Shown here piece by piece: positions 21,969 through 30,150 of a stretch of 30,269 nt of DNA; position 1 is the stretch's first letter; each line of letters begins with the position of its first letter. The translations under genes and the position numbers were made by a program. This DNA is from DAIOHQ01 sp036744635 (lineage in GTDB: Bacteria; Planctomycetota; Phycisphaerae; Tepidisphaerales; Tepidisphaeraceae): NCBI GenBank assembly GCA_036744635.1, contig DAIOHQ010000023.1, positions 1-30,269 on the forward strand. Direction: 5' to 3'. Under the pieces are notes generated by a model. It did no database searches and had not been told where the DNA came from. It worked only from the letters and a program-made list of their open reading frames with translations.

Positions 21969-22859
21969 ATGAAACCAGAACGATCCAAATCGATTATCCT
22001 GACCGGCGGCGGGGGCATGGTGGCCAAGGTGGTGTTGGAGGCGCTGGCGGCGCGCGGGCACGCGGCAGCGGCGCTGAATCGCACCTCCTGCGACATCACC
22101 GATGAGGCCTGTGTGCGGGAACTTTTTCGCAAGCACAAGCCGACGCTGCTGTTCAATTGCGCGGCCTATACCAACGTGGATGCGTGCGAAGCGGAACCCC
22201 AAAAAGCCTATGCGATCAACGGGGATGCGGTGGGTACGCTGGCCCGGTATTGCAAGGAGTATGGCGCCCGTCTGGTTCATTACAGCAGCGACTTCGTGTT
22301 CGACGGCAAGTCAGACCGGCCCTATCGGCCTGACGATGCGACCAACCCGCTGTCGGCCTATGGGCGCTCGAAACTGCTGGGCGAGCAGCGCATTGGGGAA
22401 GTGAATCCGGATGGTTGGCTGATCATCCGCACGTCCTGGCTGTACGGAAAAGGCGGCCTCTGTTTTCCGCGCACGATTTTAGAGCGGGCAATCGCATCGC
22501 AGCCGTTGAAGGTGGTGAACGATCAGCGCGGTTCGCCAACCTACGTTCCCGACCTGGCCAACGCCTCGATCGATCTGGCCGATCATGACGCGGCCGGCAT
22601 CTGGCATCTCACCAACAGCGGCATCGTGAGCTGGTTTGACTTCGCCGGCGCGATTCTCGAAGAGTTCAAGTTGAAGACTGACCTGCAGCCGATCACCTCG
22701 GCCGACTGGCAGAAGATTCGCCCCAGCTCCGCCATCCGGCCGGCATACAGTGCTTTGGACACCTCTGCATTCACCAACCTTACGCACCACCCGCTGCGTC
22801 CCTGGGGCGAAGCTTTGCAGGAGTATCGCCAGGCGGTTCAGGCCACCGGCGGATTTTGA
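21969..22859 (+). CDS. rmlD: dTDP-4-dehydrorhamnose reductase
   Basis: RmlD reduces dTDP-4-keto-L-rhamnose to dTDP-L-rhamnose with NAD(P)H. The protein has 296 residues. Its N-terminal nucleotide motif is ILTGGGGMVAKVV, in which the usual GxxGxLG is changed. CAAYTNVDACEAEPQKAYAIN, YSSDFVFDGKSDRPY (D108) and the Y131...K135 pair in LSAYGRSKLLGE are well conserved. RTSWLYG and QRGSPTYVPDLANA are also typical. It is cotranscribed with rmlB if the intervening hairpins do not terminate. The C-terminal part, RPAYSALDTSAF, fits the family (RPxxSxLD). Confidence 0.9.
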   Translation: MKPERSKSIILTGGGGMVAKVVLEALAARGHAAAALNRTSCDITDEACVRELFRKHKPTLLFNCAAYTNVDACEAEPQKAYAINGDAVGTLARYCKEYGARLVHYSSDFVFDGKSDRPYRPDDATNPLSAYGRSKLLGEQRIGEVNPDGWLIIRTSWLYGKGGLCFPRTILERAIASQPLKVVNDQRGSPTYVPDLANASIDLADHDAAGIWHLTNSGIVSWFDFAGAILEEFKLKTDLQPITSADWQKIRPSSAIRPAYSALDTSAFTNLTHHPLRPWGEALQEYRQAVQATGGF

Positions 22860-22925
22860 GAGAGAACAGCGCTGTTGGGCGGGGGCGGTTGATCTGGTAC
22901 GCTGTCGGAATCTTCTGGAGGATTC

Positions 22926-23741
22926 ATGATTTCACAACCGACGCAAGAACATATTGGCTTTTATCAGGAGAATGGATTCCTGGCCGTGCCTGATTTTCTG
23001 GATGCCACCGAGCTGCGAACCTGGTCACGGGTATCCGATGAGGCTGTACACGAGCGGATTACGAAGTTCAAGCCGACCGGCGCGGCGTTCGAGAACACCA
23101 ATGTGCAGGCGGACGACTACTATGCGCGCGTGTTCGTACAATGCCTGCGACTGGCCGATTCGTGGCCGGCCATGCGCGAGCTGATTTACGATCGCCGCAT
23201 CGCCCGCTGGGCGGGATTGCTGTCCGGGGTGGATGGCATTCGCGTGTGGCATGACCAGGCGCTGTTCAAGCCGCCGTTCGGAAATCCGACCAGCTATCAC
23301 CTGGATAATCCATACTGGTCGTTCAGCTCGCGGGATTCTATTTCGATCTGGATCGCGCTGGATGATGCGACGCTGGAGAACGGGTGCATGTGGTATCTGC
23401 CGGGGACGCATAAGACGGCGCGCTATGAAAACGCCGGGATTGGGAACCAAATTGATGGCCTGTTCAAGGTCTATCCGGAGTGGCGGAAGATTGATCCCGT
23501 GCCGGTGGAAGTGAAGGCGGGGACGGCGGTCTTTCACAACGGCCTGACCGCGCATGGCGCCGGGGCGAACATGAGCAACCGCCCGCGCCGGGCGATGACG
23601 TGTGGGTTCATGCCGGAGGGATCAACCTTCAACGGCACGCGCAACATCCTGCCCGAGGCGCTGTTCAAGTCGCTGAAGGTGGGGGACCTGTTGAACGACG
23701 AGAAACAAACCCCGCTGCTGTGGACGAAGAATCGGGAATGA
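22926..23741 (+). CDS. Phytanoyl-CoA dioxygenase (PhyH) family protein
   Basis: This 271-residue Fe(II)/2-oxoglutarate-dependent oxygenase has the facial triad H125-x-D127 in TSYHLDNPYW and H210 in GLTAHGAGANMSNRPRRAM, with R221 or R222 likely to hold the 2-oxoglutarate carboxylate. HIGFYQENGFLAVPDFLD at the N terminus and CMWYLPGTHKTARYE are typical PhyH elements. Members hydroxylate varied small molecules and lipids, so the substrate cannot be assigned. No signal peptide was seen. A GGAGGATTC just before ATG 22926 contains a good ribosome-binding site. It is separate from rmlD by 66 nt on the same strand. Confidence 0.88.
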   Translation: MISQPTQEHIGFYQENGFLAVPDFLDATELRTWSRVSDEAVHERITKFKPTGAAFENTNVQADDYYARVFVQCLRLADSWPAMRELIYDRRIARWAGLLSGVDGIRVWHDQALFKPPFGNPTSYHLDNPYWSFSSRDSISIWIALDDATLENGCMWYLPGTHKTARYENAGIGNQIDGLFKVYPEWRKIDPVPVEVKAGTAVFHNGLTAHGAGANMSNRPRRAMTCGFMPEGSTFNGTRNILPEALFKSLKVGDLLNDEKQTPLLWTKNRE

Positions 23742-23751
23742 GATGTGAGCG

Positions 23752-24846
23752 ATGGAGTCTGGGACCGCAAAACTCCTGGAATATGCCGCCGAGCCGCTGG
23801 TGGGGAATGTGGTACGGCACCAGGAGGGGAACGTACTTACTTTGACGATTCGGCGCAGCGATTCTCTGCTGGTTCGGGCAGCGATCTTCGCGGCCGGCGG
23901 ATTGGCGCTGGCAGCGCCGCTGATCTTCTCGCTGATCTGGATGCATGAATTGCTCGGGGTGATGATGGCGATGCTCCTGGCGTCAGGCATGGGCCTGATC
24001 GGCAGCGCGATCATGATGGCCTGGGTGGCGCTGCATCCGACCGTGATCGTAGTCGATGCGGAGCGAATCACCCTGACGCAGCGCGGCATCCTCCAGATTC
24101 TGCGTCAGGACTGGCCGCGTTTCATGGTGGCGGACGTGCGCGTCGAGCGGCTGGCATTCAAGGACACGCTGATTCGGCCGTACGTGGTGCGGCTGATTCC
24201 GTATCGCGGGGAAGAGCTCGATCTGTACGCGGGACCGAAGGAGGAAGTGCGATGCATTGAGGGCTGTCTTCGCAACGCGCTGAAGCTGCCAAAGGGGAAC
24301 GTGCCCGAGGGTGTGCTTCCCGCGCTGCGGCGCCGATCACGGCTGCGCCGGAAGGTCGAACCGCTCGCGTTGACGTTGAGCTACGCGCCACGGCGGATCA
24401 ATTTCAGTCTGTTTTTGGCAACGCCCGTGCTTGCCATTGGTGCTGTACTGGCGGCGTGCGCGGTGAACGGACACATTGCGGATTTCTTTGCTCCCGGCCA
24501 TCTGTCGCTCTGGGTATTGACCATTGCGGCGGTCTATTTCGTCTTGGGAACGATCGCGCTGCAGGCGGTAGTTTATTCGCTGTCGTCGCGCTGGTCGCTG
24601 ACGCTCGACGCTGAACGGCTTGAACTGCGCGAAGTAGGCCTGCGGCCGGGGCACGAGGAATGGCCGACGGAAGAGATCGAAGGCTTCGACTGCGCGACAC
24701 TCGGGCGACGGGCAAGATTGGAGTTGCTCCTCACCGGTGGAAGAAGGGATATTCTGCTGGAACGCTTAAGGGCATTCGAAGCAATGGAGGCGCAGGAACA
24801 CTTGCGCTGGGCCTTGCGCGAGTGCTGTGGTAGGAACACAAGATGA
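23752..24846 (+). CDS. Membrane protein with internally duplicated TM-TM-domain unit
   Basis: I do not recognise this 364-residue protein. It is built twice from the same plan. The first unit has two helices (about 42-66 and 71-95) and a soluble part, VVDAERITLTQRGI...DWPRFMVADVRVE...LRLIPYRGEELDLYAG. The second unit has two helices (about 222-280) and TLDAERLELREVG...EWPTEEIEGFDCA...LELLLTGGRRDILLE. Both end in a helix (RCIEGCLRNAL and EAQEHLRWAL). The soluble parts resemble bacterial PH-like (YdbT/DUF304-like) domains in layout, but this is a guess. The end overlaps the next open frame, and the start is 10 nt after the dioxygenase. Confidence 0.6.
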   Translation: MESGTAKLLEYAAEPLVGNVVRHQEGNVLTLTIRRSDSLLVRAAIFAAGGLALAAPLIFSLIWMHELLGVMMAMLLASGMGLIGSAIMMAWVALHPTVIVVDAERITLTQRGILQILRQDWPRFMVADVRVERLAFKDTLIRPYVVRLIPYRGEELDLYAGPKEEVRCIEGCLRNALKLPKGNVPEGVLPALRRRSRLRRKVEPLALTLSYAPRRINFSLFLATPVLAIGAVLAACAVNGHIADFFAPGHLSLWVLTIAAVYFVLGTIALQAVVYSLSSRWSLTLDAERLELREVGLRPGHEEWPTEEIEGFDCATLGRRARLELLLTGGRRDILLERLRAFEAMEAQEHLRWALRECCGRNTR

Positions 24847-24853
24847 GCACACC

Positions 24854-25858
24854 ATGGATGGTACGGCCATGAAAGCTTGTCAACAGTCGTATTCGCGTGC
24901 AATTGCGCAGGGATTGGCGCTGTCGCTGGGGGCGTTTGCGCTGGTGAACTGCATTGGGGGATTCTATCGGCCGACCTTTGACGCCAATCACTGGTGGATT
25001 CAGTGCTACCCAGCGCCGGCGATGGCGTCGCGGCTGTTTCTGCTGGCGTGCGCGGGATTATTTCTGGCATACACAGCGCGGCCGGGGATGGGGATGGTGC
25101 GGCGGCGGGCGACGCTGGGCGCTGTCGCCGCGCTTGGCGCGATAACGCTTTGGAATGCGCTGGGATATTACCGCTTGCTGGCGGCCGGGCAGATTCGCAC
25201 GTCGGTGCCGGCGCCTCTGTCGCTGATTATCTTTGCCGCGTTGGCGTGGATCGGCTTCAGTCTGTTTGGCGTCGGCGGAGATTTCCGGCGGCGTTGGCAC
25301 GTGACACTCTGCATTCCGGTGCTGGCGCTGCTGGCCTTTCCGTTGATGCAGATCTGCTTCTTCGGCAGGACCGATTATCGCCGGCCGGCCGATGCCATCG
25401 TGGTTTTCGGGGCGCGTACCTATGCCGATGGCCGGCCATCCGAGGCGCTGGCCGACCGGGTGCGCACCGCGTGTTCACTCTATCAGGAAGGGCTGGCGCC
25501 GAAACTGATCTTTTCCGGCGGGCCGGGCGATGGATCTGTCGATGAGCCGCAGGCGATGCGGGAAATGGCGGTTTCGCTGGGGGTGCCGGAGGATGCGATC
25601 CTGCTCGACAGCCATGGCCTGAACACGCAGGCCACGGTGGACAACACCAAGGCGCTGCTGGAGGGGGAGGGAATCCATCGCCTGCTGGCGGTCAGCCATT
25701 TTTATCATCTGCCGCGCATCAAGATGACCTATCAGCACGCCGGGTTGGAGGTGTACACGGTGCCGGCCAAACAGGAGCGCACGCTGGCGCGCACGCCGTT
25801 TCTGGTCATGCGCGAAGTGGCGGCGCTGGGGGTGCATTACTGCAAGGGGTTGCGATAG
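24854..25858 (+). CDS. YdcF/SanA-like (DUF218) membrane protein
   Basis: The N-terminal half of this protein of about 334 residues has five hydrophobic segments. The C-terminal half is a DUF218 domain: DAIVVFGARTYADGRPSEALADRV, LIFSGGPGDGSVDEPQAMREMAV, ILLDSHGLNTQATVDNTKALL, LLAVSHFYHLPRIKMTYQHAG. YdcF, SanA and ElyC are members and are linked to envelope integrity and lipid-carrier metabolism in E. coli, but the biochemistry is unsettled. The start is uncertain: GTG 24827, ATG 24854 and ATG 24869 are possible. ATG 24854 is listed as the first ATG after the stop of the upstream gene. Confidence 0.8.
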   Translation: MDGTAMKACQQSYSRAIAQGLALSLGAFALVNCIGGFYRPTFDANHWWIQCYPAPAMASRLFLLACAGLFLAYTARPGMGMVRRRATLGAVAALGAITLWNALGYYRLLAAGQIRTSVPAPLSLIIFAALAWIGFSLFGVGGDFRRRWHVTLCIPVLALLAFPLMQICFFGRTDYRRPADAIVVFGARTYADGRPSEALADRVRTACSLYQEGLAPKLIFSGGPGDGSVDEPQAMREMAVSLGVPEDAILLDSHGLNTQATVDNTKALLEGEGIHRLLAVSHFYHLPRIKMTYQHAGLEVYTVPAKQERTLARTPFLVMREVAALGVHYCKGLR

Positions 25859-25954
25859 GGCGGGATGAATCTATGGCTGTTGGGTTCGGCGGCGAATTTC
25901 CCCTTCGCTGATGCGTCGGATATAACAGGAATCATCTCTTACCGGGGCAACGCT

Positions 25955-26713
25955 ATGGGACAATACTGGGTGCGGCGGAGCGGTGACGAACGGAGCTATG
26001 GCCCGTACGAGTTTCCGCAGTTGCAGGAGTTGGCGCGCGATGGGCACATCGCGCCCGATGCGGCCATCTCAACCGATGAGGTGCTGTGGAACCGGGCTGG
26101 CGATCTGCAACTGTTCGATGCGACGGCGCAGACGGGGGCGGCGGTGATCGTGTATGCCACGCCAGTCGTGGGATACGCCACGCCGATCGGGCTGGATGGG
26201 CCGATGATCTGGCGCGAGAACAAGAAGCTGGTGACGCGCGTGGACGCGCGGCTGCCCGAGCTGTGCGTGAAGTGCAATGCGCCGGGCGATGGTCGGCCGA
26301 TGAGCAAGAAATTCTACTGGCACCATCCTGCGCTGTTCTTCCTGATCATCGCGCCGGGGCTGCTGATCTACGCGATTGTTGCCATGATCGTGCGCAAGTC
26401 GGCGACGGTGGAATTTTGCCTGTGCCGAGCGCATCGGGCGAAGAGGAGGAGGACCATCTGGTTGTCCACGCTTGGCGCGCTGGCCGGAGTGGCGATCATG
26501 ATCATGGCGGCGGTGGTGCAAGACTTCCTTCCCCGGACCAGCCGGGACGCGGCATCGGCGCTGTGTCTCATCGCAGGACTGGTCCTGTTGATCGGATCGC
26601 TGATCATGGCGGCGGTGCGGATTCCTGTTCTCAAGCCGTCGAGGATCGACGCCCGCAATGCCTGGTTCACCGGCGCGGGCGACGACTTCCTGAGCAATTT
26701 TTCGTCGAGATAA
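25955..26713 (+). CDS. GYF_2 (DUF4339)-domain membrane protein
   Basis: The N-terminal 50 residues form a GYF_2 domain: MGQYWVRRSGDERSYGPYEFPQLQELARDGHIAPDAAIS...LWNRAGDLQLF, with the characteristic GPY and the W-x-x-A end. A linker with ATPVVGYATP follows. CVKCNAPGDGRP and, after the first helix, CLCRAHRAKRRR may bind metal. Three membrane helices (HHPALFFLIIAPGLLIYAIVAMIV, a central one, and LCLIAGLVLLIGSLIMAAV) complete the 252-residue protein. GYF_2 domains are common in bacterial membrane proteins and are thought to bind proline-rich peptides, but the role is unknown. The frame is open upstream from 25865, and ATG 25955 matches the normal domain start. Confidence 0.75.
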   Translation: MGQYWVRRSGDERSYGPYEFPQLQELARDGHIAPDAAISTDEVLWNRAGDLQLFDATAQTGAAVIVYATPVVGYATPIGLDGPMIWRENKKLVTRVDARLPELCVKCNAPGDGRPMSKKFYWHHPALFFLIIAPGLLIYAIVAMIVRKSATVEFCLCRAHRAKRRRTIWLSTLGALAGVAIMIMAAVVQDFLPRTSRDAASALCLIAGLVLLIGSLIMAAVRIPVLKPSRIDARNAWFTGAGDDFLSNFSSR

Positions 26714-26793
26714 TCTGTTCGACGCCGCCGGAAGAGACGGCAGACAGCCGTTAGCCGAAGTCGGGGGAATGATGGCAACGGGCGAAAGCTGAC

Positions 26794-27870
26794 ATGAAAA
26801 CGATGACATCGAAGCAGCGGGTGCTCACGACGCTGGGGCGCGGGGTGCCGGACCGGGTGCCGATTGATTACTTGGCCAATGCCGGAATCGACGAGCGCCT
26901 CAAGCGGCATTTCGGTCTGTCGCCCGACGATCACGAAGGGCTGCGCCGGCGTCTGGGCGTCGATTTTGCCGGGGTGAATGCCGCGTATGTGGGCCCGCGG
27001 CTGCATGCGGAGATGGCGGATCGGCAAGTCGATCCGCAGCTTGGCATCCGCACTCGCTACATCGAGCACGGCAGCGGCGGCTACTGGGATTACTGCGACT
27101 TCCCGCTGGCCGGGGCGGATGAAGAGACCATGGACCGCTGGCCGCTGCCCAAGGCGGATGATTTCGATTACGCGTTGATTCCCGCGCGCTGCCGGGAGGC
27201 CGCGGACTTGGCCATCGCCGTCGGCCACGCCGGCACCGGCGATGTCATCAACTCCACCGGCATGCTCTGCGGCATGGAGAACGTGTTGGTGGGGCTGATC
27301 AGTGACGATCCGGCCTTGCTGCGTCTGATCGATCGCAAGCTGAACCTGCAGCTCGAAGTGGTCGAGCGCACGTTGGAACGGGCGGCCGGGGCAATCGACT
27401 TTCTGTGGCTGGGCGAAGACCTCGGCACGCAGATCGCTCCGATGATCAGCCTCGAACTGTTTCGCCGCCACATCCGCCCGCGGCACCAGAAGATGATCGA
27501 CATCGCCAGGAGCTTTGACCTGCCGGTGATGATTCACACCTGCGGCTCGAGCAGTTGGGCGTACGATGACTTCATTGAGATGGGGGTGTCGGCGGTGGAT
27601 ACGCTGCAGCCGGAGGCGGCGAACATGGCGCCGGCGTATCTCAAGAGGCGATTCGGCGATCGCCTGGCATTCCATGGCTGCATCTCCACGGCCGGGCCGG
27701 TGTCGTTTGGCAGCGTCGAGGACGTCGTGCGCGATTGCCGGCAGGTTCTGGGGGTGATGATGCCCGGCGGCGGCTACTGCTTCTCCCCGACGCACTGCCT
27801 GCAGGATAATTCGCCGACGGAAAACGTGGTGGCGATGTATGAGACCGCGCAGCGATTTGGGGGATACTGA
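26794..27870 (+). CDS. Uroporphyrinogen decarboxylase-like protein (MtaA/UroD superfamily)
   Basis: This 358-residue TIM-barrel protein belongs to the UroD superfamily. MTSKQRVLTTLGRGVPDRVPID is the usual N terminus of the MtaA/CmuA-type branch. The C-terminal half has LGEDLGTQIAPMISLELFRRHIRPRHQKMI, HTCGSSSWAYDDFIEMGVSAVDTLQPEA, HGCISTAGPVSFGSVEDV, and GGYCFSPTHCLQDNSPTENVVAMYE. The H-x-C-G element and downstream Cys resemble the zinc site of methylcobamide:CoM methyltransferases. True UroD would show the substrate-binding N-terminal RxPxWxMRQAGR, which is absent, so haem synthesis is unlikely. A demethylase or methyl transferase role is an inference. ATG 26803 is an alternative start. Confidence 0.85.
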   Translation: MKTMTSKQRVLTTLGRGVPDRVPIDYLANAGIDERLKRHFGLSPDDHEGLRRRLGVDFAGVNAAYVGPRLHAEMADRQVDPQLGIRTRYIEHGSGGYWDYCDFPLAGADEETMDRWPLPKADDFDYALIPARCREAADLAIAVGHAGTGDVINSTGMLCGMENVLVGLISDDPALLRLIDRKLNLQLEVVERTLERAAGAIDFLWLGEDLGTQIAPMISLELFRRHIRPRHQKMIDIARSFDLPVMIHTCGSSSWAYDDFIEMGVSAVDTLQPEAANMAPAYLKRRFGDRLAFHGCISTAGPVSFGSVEDVVRDCRQVLGVMMPGGGYCFSPTHCLQDNSPTENVVAMYETAQRFGGY

Positions 27871-27883
27871 TGATTCCAACGAC

Positions 27884-27913
27884 GCGACAGGCAGGGCGAT
27901 GAAGTAGTACAAT
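27884..27913 (+). promoter_or_regulatory. Candidate promoter of the toxin-antitoxin pair
   Basis: GCGACA (27884-27889) and TACAAT (27908-27913) are 18 bp apart, giving a start near 27920 and a short leader with AGGACAGGTG before the ATG at 27940. TA promoters are usually repressed by the antitoxin-toxin complex; no clear operator palindrome was seen here. Confidence 0.4.
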
Positions 27914-27939
27914 CGGGCCGACGAAAGGACAGGTGAACA

Positions 27940-28155
27940 ATGACCGTGCAAACCCTGAAGCTGGGGCGGGAGCGATTTGTCCTGCTGAAGGAAAAGGACT
28001 ATCGCGACTTAGTCAAGGCCAAGTCTCAAGCCCGGCCCGCCCGCAAGAGCCGGCGGATGAGCGCGCAGGATCGCGGCGACGTGGCCGAGGCGAAGCGGCG
28101 CGAGAATGAACCATCCGTTCCGCTGGAAGCCGTTCGCAAACGCCTGGGGTTGTGA
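27940..28155 (+). CDS. Putative antitoxin of a type II toxin-antitoxin pair
   Basis: This 71-residue, highly charged protein lies directly before a RelE/ParE-type toxin and overlaps it by one base. The N terminus MTVQTLKLGRERFVLLKEKDYRDLVKAK has the beta-strand, Leu-Lys-rich pattern of antitoxin DNA-binding segments (Phd/YefM- or RelB-like). The rest, RPARKSRRMSAQDRGDVAEAKRRENEPSVPLEAVRKRLGL, is a disordered-to-helical stretch expected to wrap around the toxin. The assignment to a family is weak, and the context carries the call. Confidence 0.7.
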   Translation: MTVQTLKLGRERFVLLKEKDYRDLVKAKSQARPARKSRRMSAQDRGDVAEAKRRENEPSVPLEAVRKRLGL

Positions 28156-28418
28156 TGAGCTACCGCGTCACCTTCAAGGCCAGCGCGGACAAGGCGCTGG
28201 ACAAGTTGCCCAAGTCGGTGCATGCCCGCATCGTCGAAAGGGCGATGGCGCTGATCGACGAGCCGCGCCCGGTAGGGAGCGTCAAGCTGGCCGGGGCCGG
28301 CGGGCTGTGGCGCATTCGGATCGGGGACTATCGCATCGTGTACCTGATCGACGATGAGCGGCAGACCGTGGATATCCGCATCGTCGCGCATCGGCGGGAA
28401 GTGTATCGGGGGCTCTGA
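28155..28418 (+). CDS. RelE/ParE-superfamily toxin
   Basis: This 87-residue small basic protein has the RelE fold pattern: YRVTFKASADKALDKLPKSV at the start (beta strand and helix), then VGSVKLAGAGGLWRIRIGDYRIVYLIDDERQTVDIRIVAHRREVYR, with the characteristic L-x-G...WRIRxGDYRIVY...HRREVYR. RelE-type members cleave mRNA on the ribosome, while ParE-type ones poison gyrase. The conserved R-x-G-D-Y-R and HRR favour a RelE-like nuclease, but active-site assignment is not certain. The ATG at 28155 overlaps the antitoxin stop (TGATG); GTG 28152 is an alternative. Confidence 0.88.
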   Translation: MSYRVTFKASADKALDKLPKSVHARIVERAMALIDEPRPVGSVKLAGAGGLWRIRIGDYRIVYLIDDERQTVDIRIVAHRREVYRGL

Positions 28419-28493
28419 GAGAAGGAATCGCTTGTCCGTAAAGGGGTTCTTGGCGCGGGGCTGCAAGCAAAGCGAACTCGGGAGACCAGAGGC

Positions 28494-29999
28494 ATGCGTT
28501 ATTTCACGTTGGCATGCATCGCGCTAGTCGGGGCTGCGGGATTGCTGAGCGCAGCCGAGAAGGAGAAGGACAAGGAAGTGCCGTGGACCGTCCCGGCATT
28601 GCTCAAGCGCATCGCCCCGCTCAAGCACGACAACGCCGGCCGATTCCCGATGATCTGCATCGACATCTTCCGGATGACCCCGGAGGACAAGAGCTGGGAG
28701 GAGGGCAAACCCCTGCCACCGGAAACCATCCGCGCCCTGGCCAAACGCGGCCTGACGCAGTGGATCCCGCCGCGCGAGAAGTACATCCCCTATGCCCAGG
28801 CCCTTCAGAAGGAGGGCGCACGGGTCATCATGATGGAAGGCTATGCCTTCAACGGCTGGGGCAGCGAGATCGACGGCAAGGACGACCCCGAGCTTCTGCA
28901 TATCTTGCCCAAGGATTACACGCCCGACCCGCGACCGGCGCAGCAGTCGCGCTTTCCCTGCCCGCTGGAACTGGCCGGCTGGAAGCACAAGGCCGATGAG
29001 TTGCGAACGACCTTCAAGAAATACAAGGATGCCGGGGTGACGGTTGATGCGGTCTGGTTGGATTGGGAGATCGAGCCGGAGGGCGGAACGGCGCAATGGC
29101 ACGAGGCGCAGGCCTGCTCGCGCTGCCGCAAGACCTTCCCGGCCGGCGTGCTGGACGATCACGACAAATACGACAGCTTCATCACCCGCCTGCACAACGA
29201 GATCTTCAGCGCCTACGCCGTGGCCCCGATTCTGGAGAATTACCCCGCCTGTTCGGTGACCAGCTGGCACGAGGTGATCTCCACGCCCGATCACCCCACC
29301 CCCACCTGGTCCGGCCGCGGAACCGTCCCGCCGACAGGCATCGGCATGTTCACGGCCGCCAACCCGGTCGTCTACGGCAATACCGCATGGTACGAGATCC
29401 ACTGGAAGAAGGAGTGGAACTGGCCGCTGGATGTGCCGCACATGGATCGGGTCTATACGCAGGTGATGCTGGCCAGCATCTCCATGCACGAGGAGAACGC
29501 CAGGCGCTGCGCCCCGGAGAAGCAGTCGATCCCCTGGGTGGACCGGTTCTGCGCGGATGACAAGGACCCGAAAATCCCCATCCTCTCGCGCCCGCGCTAC
29601 CGCGAGATCCTGCGCCACTGCTGGCTGCGCGGCGCTGATGGGATGCAGATCTTCAACCCCAACTGGTTCAAGGACGACCCGGCCAGGGAAGTGATCGTCG
29701 CCGAGGAAGTGGAGGATGCGGTGCTGGTCTACGATGAGATGCTCGAGTACCGCAGGTTCCTCGACTCAGGCGAAACGATGAACACCGCCTCGCCCAAGGC
29801 CACCGATGATGGCCCCATCTGGTCCGGCCTGCGCCTGGGCGATGAGGCCGTGATCCGCGTCTTCACGCAGGCGGACAAGCCGGTCAAGGCGACGATCACC
29901 CCCTTCAAGAACGGCCCGGCGATCGAGCTGACCTGTCCCCCGGAGGGGAGAACGTACCTATTGAAGCGGTCGGGCGAGAAGATCGAGGTGCGCCCGTAG
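28494..29999 (+). CDS. Secreted protein of unknown function, possibly TIM-barrel glycosidase-like
   Basis: The 501-residue protein begins with a signal peptide (MRYFTLACIALVGAAGLLSA, cleavage near A20-A21), so it is exported. The mature chain is rich in Trp, Asp and His: PMICIDIFRMT, ARVIMMEGYAFNGWGSEID, AVWLDWEIEPEGG, LENYPACSVTSWHEVI, LRGADGMQIFNPNWF, with a small beta-rich C-terminal domain (VIRVFTQADKPVKATITPF). The order strand-DxxWxDWExE-...-ADGMQIFN resembles glycosidase-like TIM barrels, and the acidic residues in WLDWEIE could be catalytic. I do not recognise a named family. CSRCRKTFP holds a possible disulfide or metal-binding pair. Confidence 0.65.
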   Translation: MRYFTLACIALVGAAGLLSAAEKEKDKEVPWTVPALLKRIAPLKHDNAGRFPMICIDIFRMTPEDKSWEEGKPLPPETIRALAKRGLTQWIPPREKYIPYAQALQKEGARVIMMEGYAFNGWGSEIDGKDDPELLHILPKDYTPDPRPAQQSRFPCPLELAGWKHKADELRTTFKKYKDAGVTVDAVWLDWEIEPEGGTAQWHEAQACSRCRKTFPAGVLDDHDKYDSFITRLHNEIFSAYAVAPILENYPACSVTSWHEVISTPDHPTPTWSGRGTVPPTGIGMFTAANPVVYGNTAWYEIHWKKEWNWPLDVPHMDRVYTQVMLASISMHEENARRCAPEKQSIPWVDRFCADDKDPKIPILSRPRYREILRHCWLRGADGMQIFNPNWFKDDPAREVIVAEEVEDAVLVYDEMLEYRRFLDSGETMNTASPKATDDGPIWSGLRLGDEAVIRVFTQADKPVKATITPFKNGPAIELTCPPEGRTYLLKRSGEKIEVRP

Positions 30000-30104
30000 G
30001 GTTCCATGCAGCATGGCGAAGTGAACGGCATCGCCCTTGCCTGCGCGGATTCATCCAGTAAAATCAGTGAAAACAGCGGTTCTTGCGAAGGAAAGAGCGC
30101 TGTC

Positions 30105-30150
30105 GGCCTCTTGGCGGAATTGGTAGATGCGATGGATCCAAAATCCATTT
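30105..30150 (+). tRNA. tRNA-Leu (CAA) 5' half, incomplete
   Basis: GGCGGAATTGGTAGATGC (30113-30130) is the D arm of a class II tRNA-Leu. The anticodon arm ATGGA-TCCAAAA-TCCAT (30132-30148) has anticodon CAA at 30139-30141. The base before the anticodon (position 33) is C instead of the nearly invariant U. The acceptor 5' strand would be GGCCTCT or GCCTCTT. No T arm (GGTTCNANNCC), matching acceptor strand or CCA follows in the remaining 120 bases. It is therefore either a decayed tRNA, a tRNA interrupted by an intron or insertion that continues past the window, or a tRNA-derived integration scar. Confidence 0.45.

Noticed and set aside
26794..27870. Genuine uroporphyrinogen decarboxylase (hemE)
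   Set aside because: The haem-pathway N-terminal substrate motif is missing and the H-x-C-G type site fits the MtaA/CmuA-like branch.
26368..27951. Long open frame of 527 codons on the minus strand
   Set aside because: It lies opposite the GYF_2 and UroD-like genes, shows no family motifs, and is a shadow of GC-rich codon use. The same applies to 544 codons on the plus strand at 16580-18214 (opposite hpnE/hpnD), 469 on the minus strand at 20747-22156 and 436 on the minus strand at 8505-9815.
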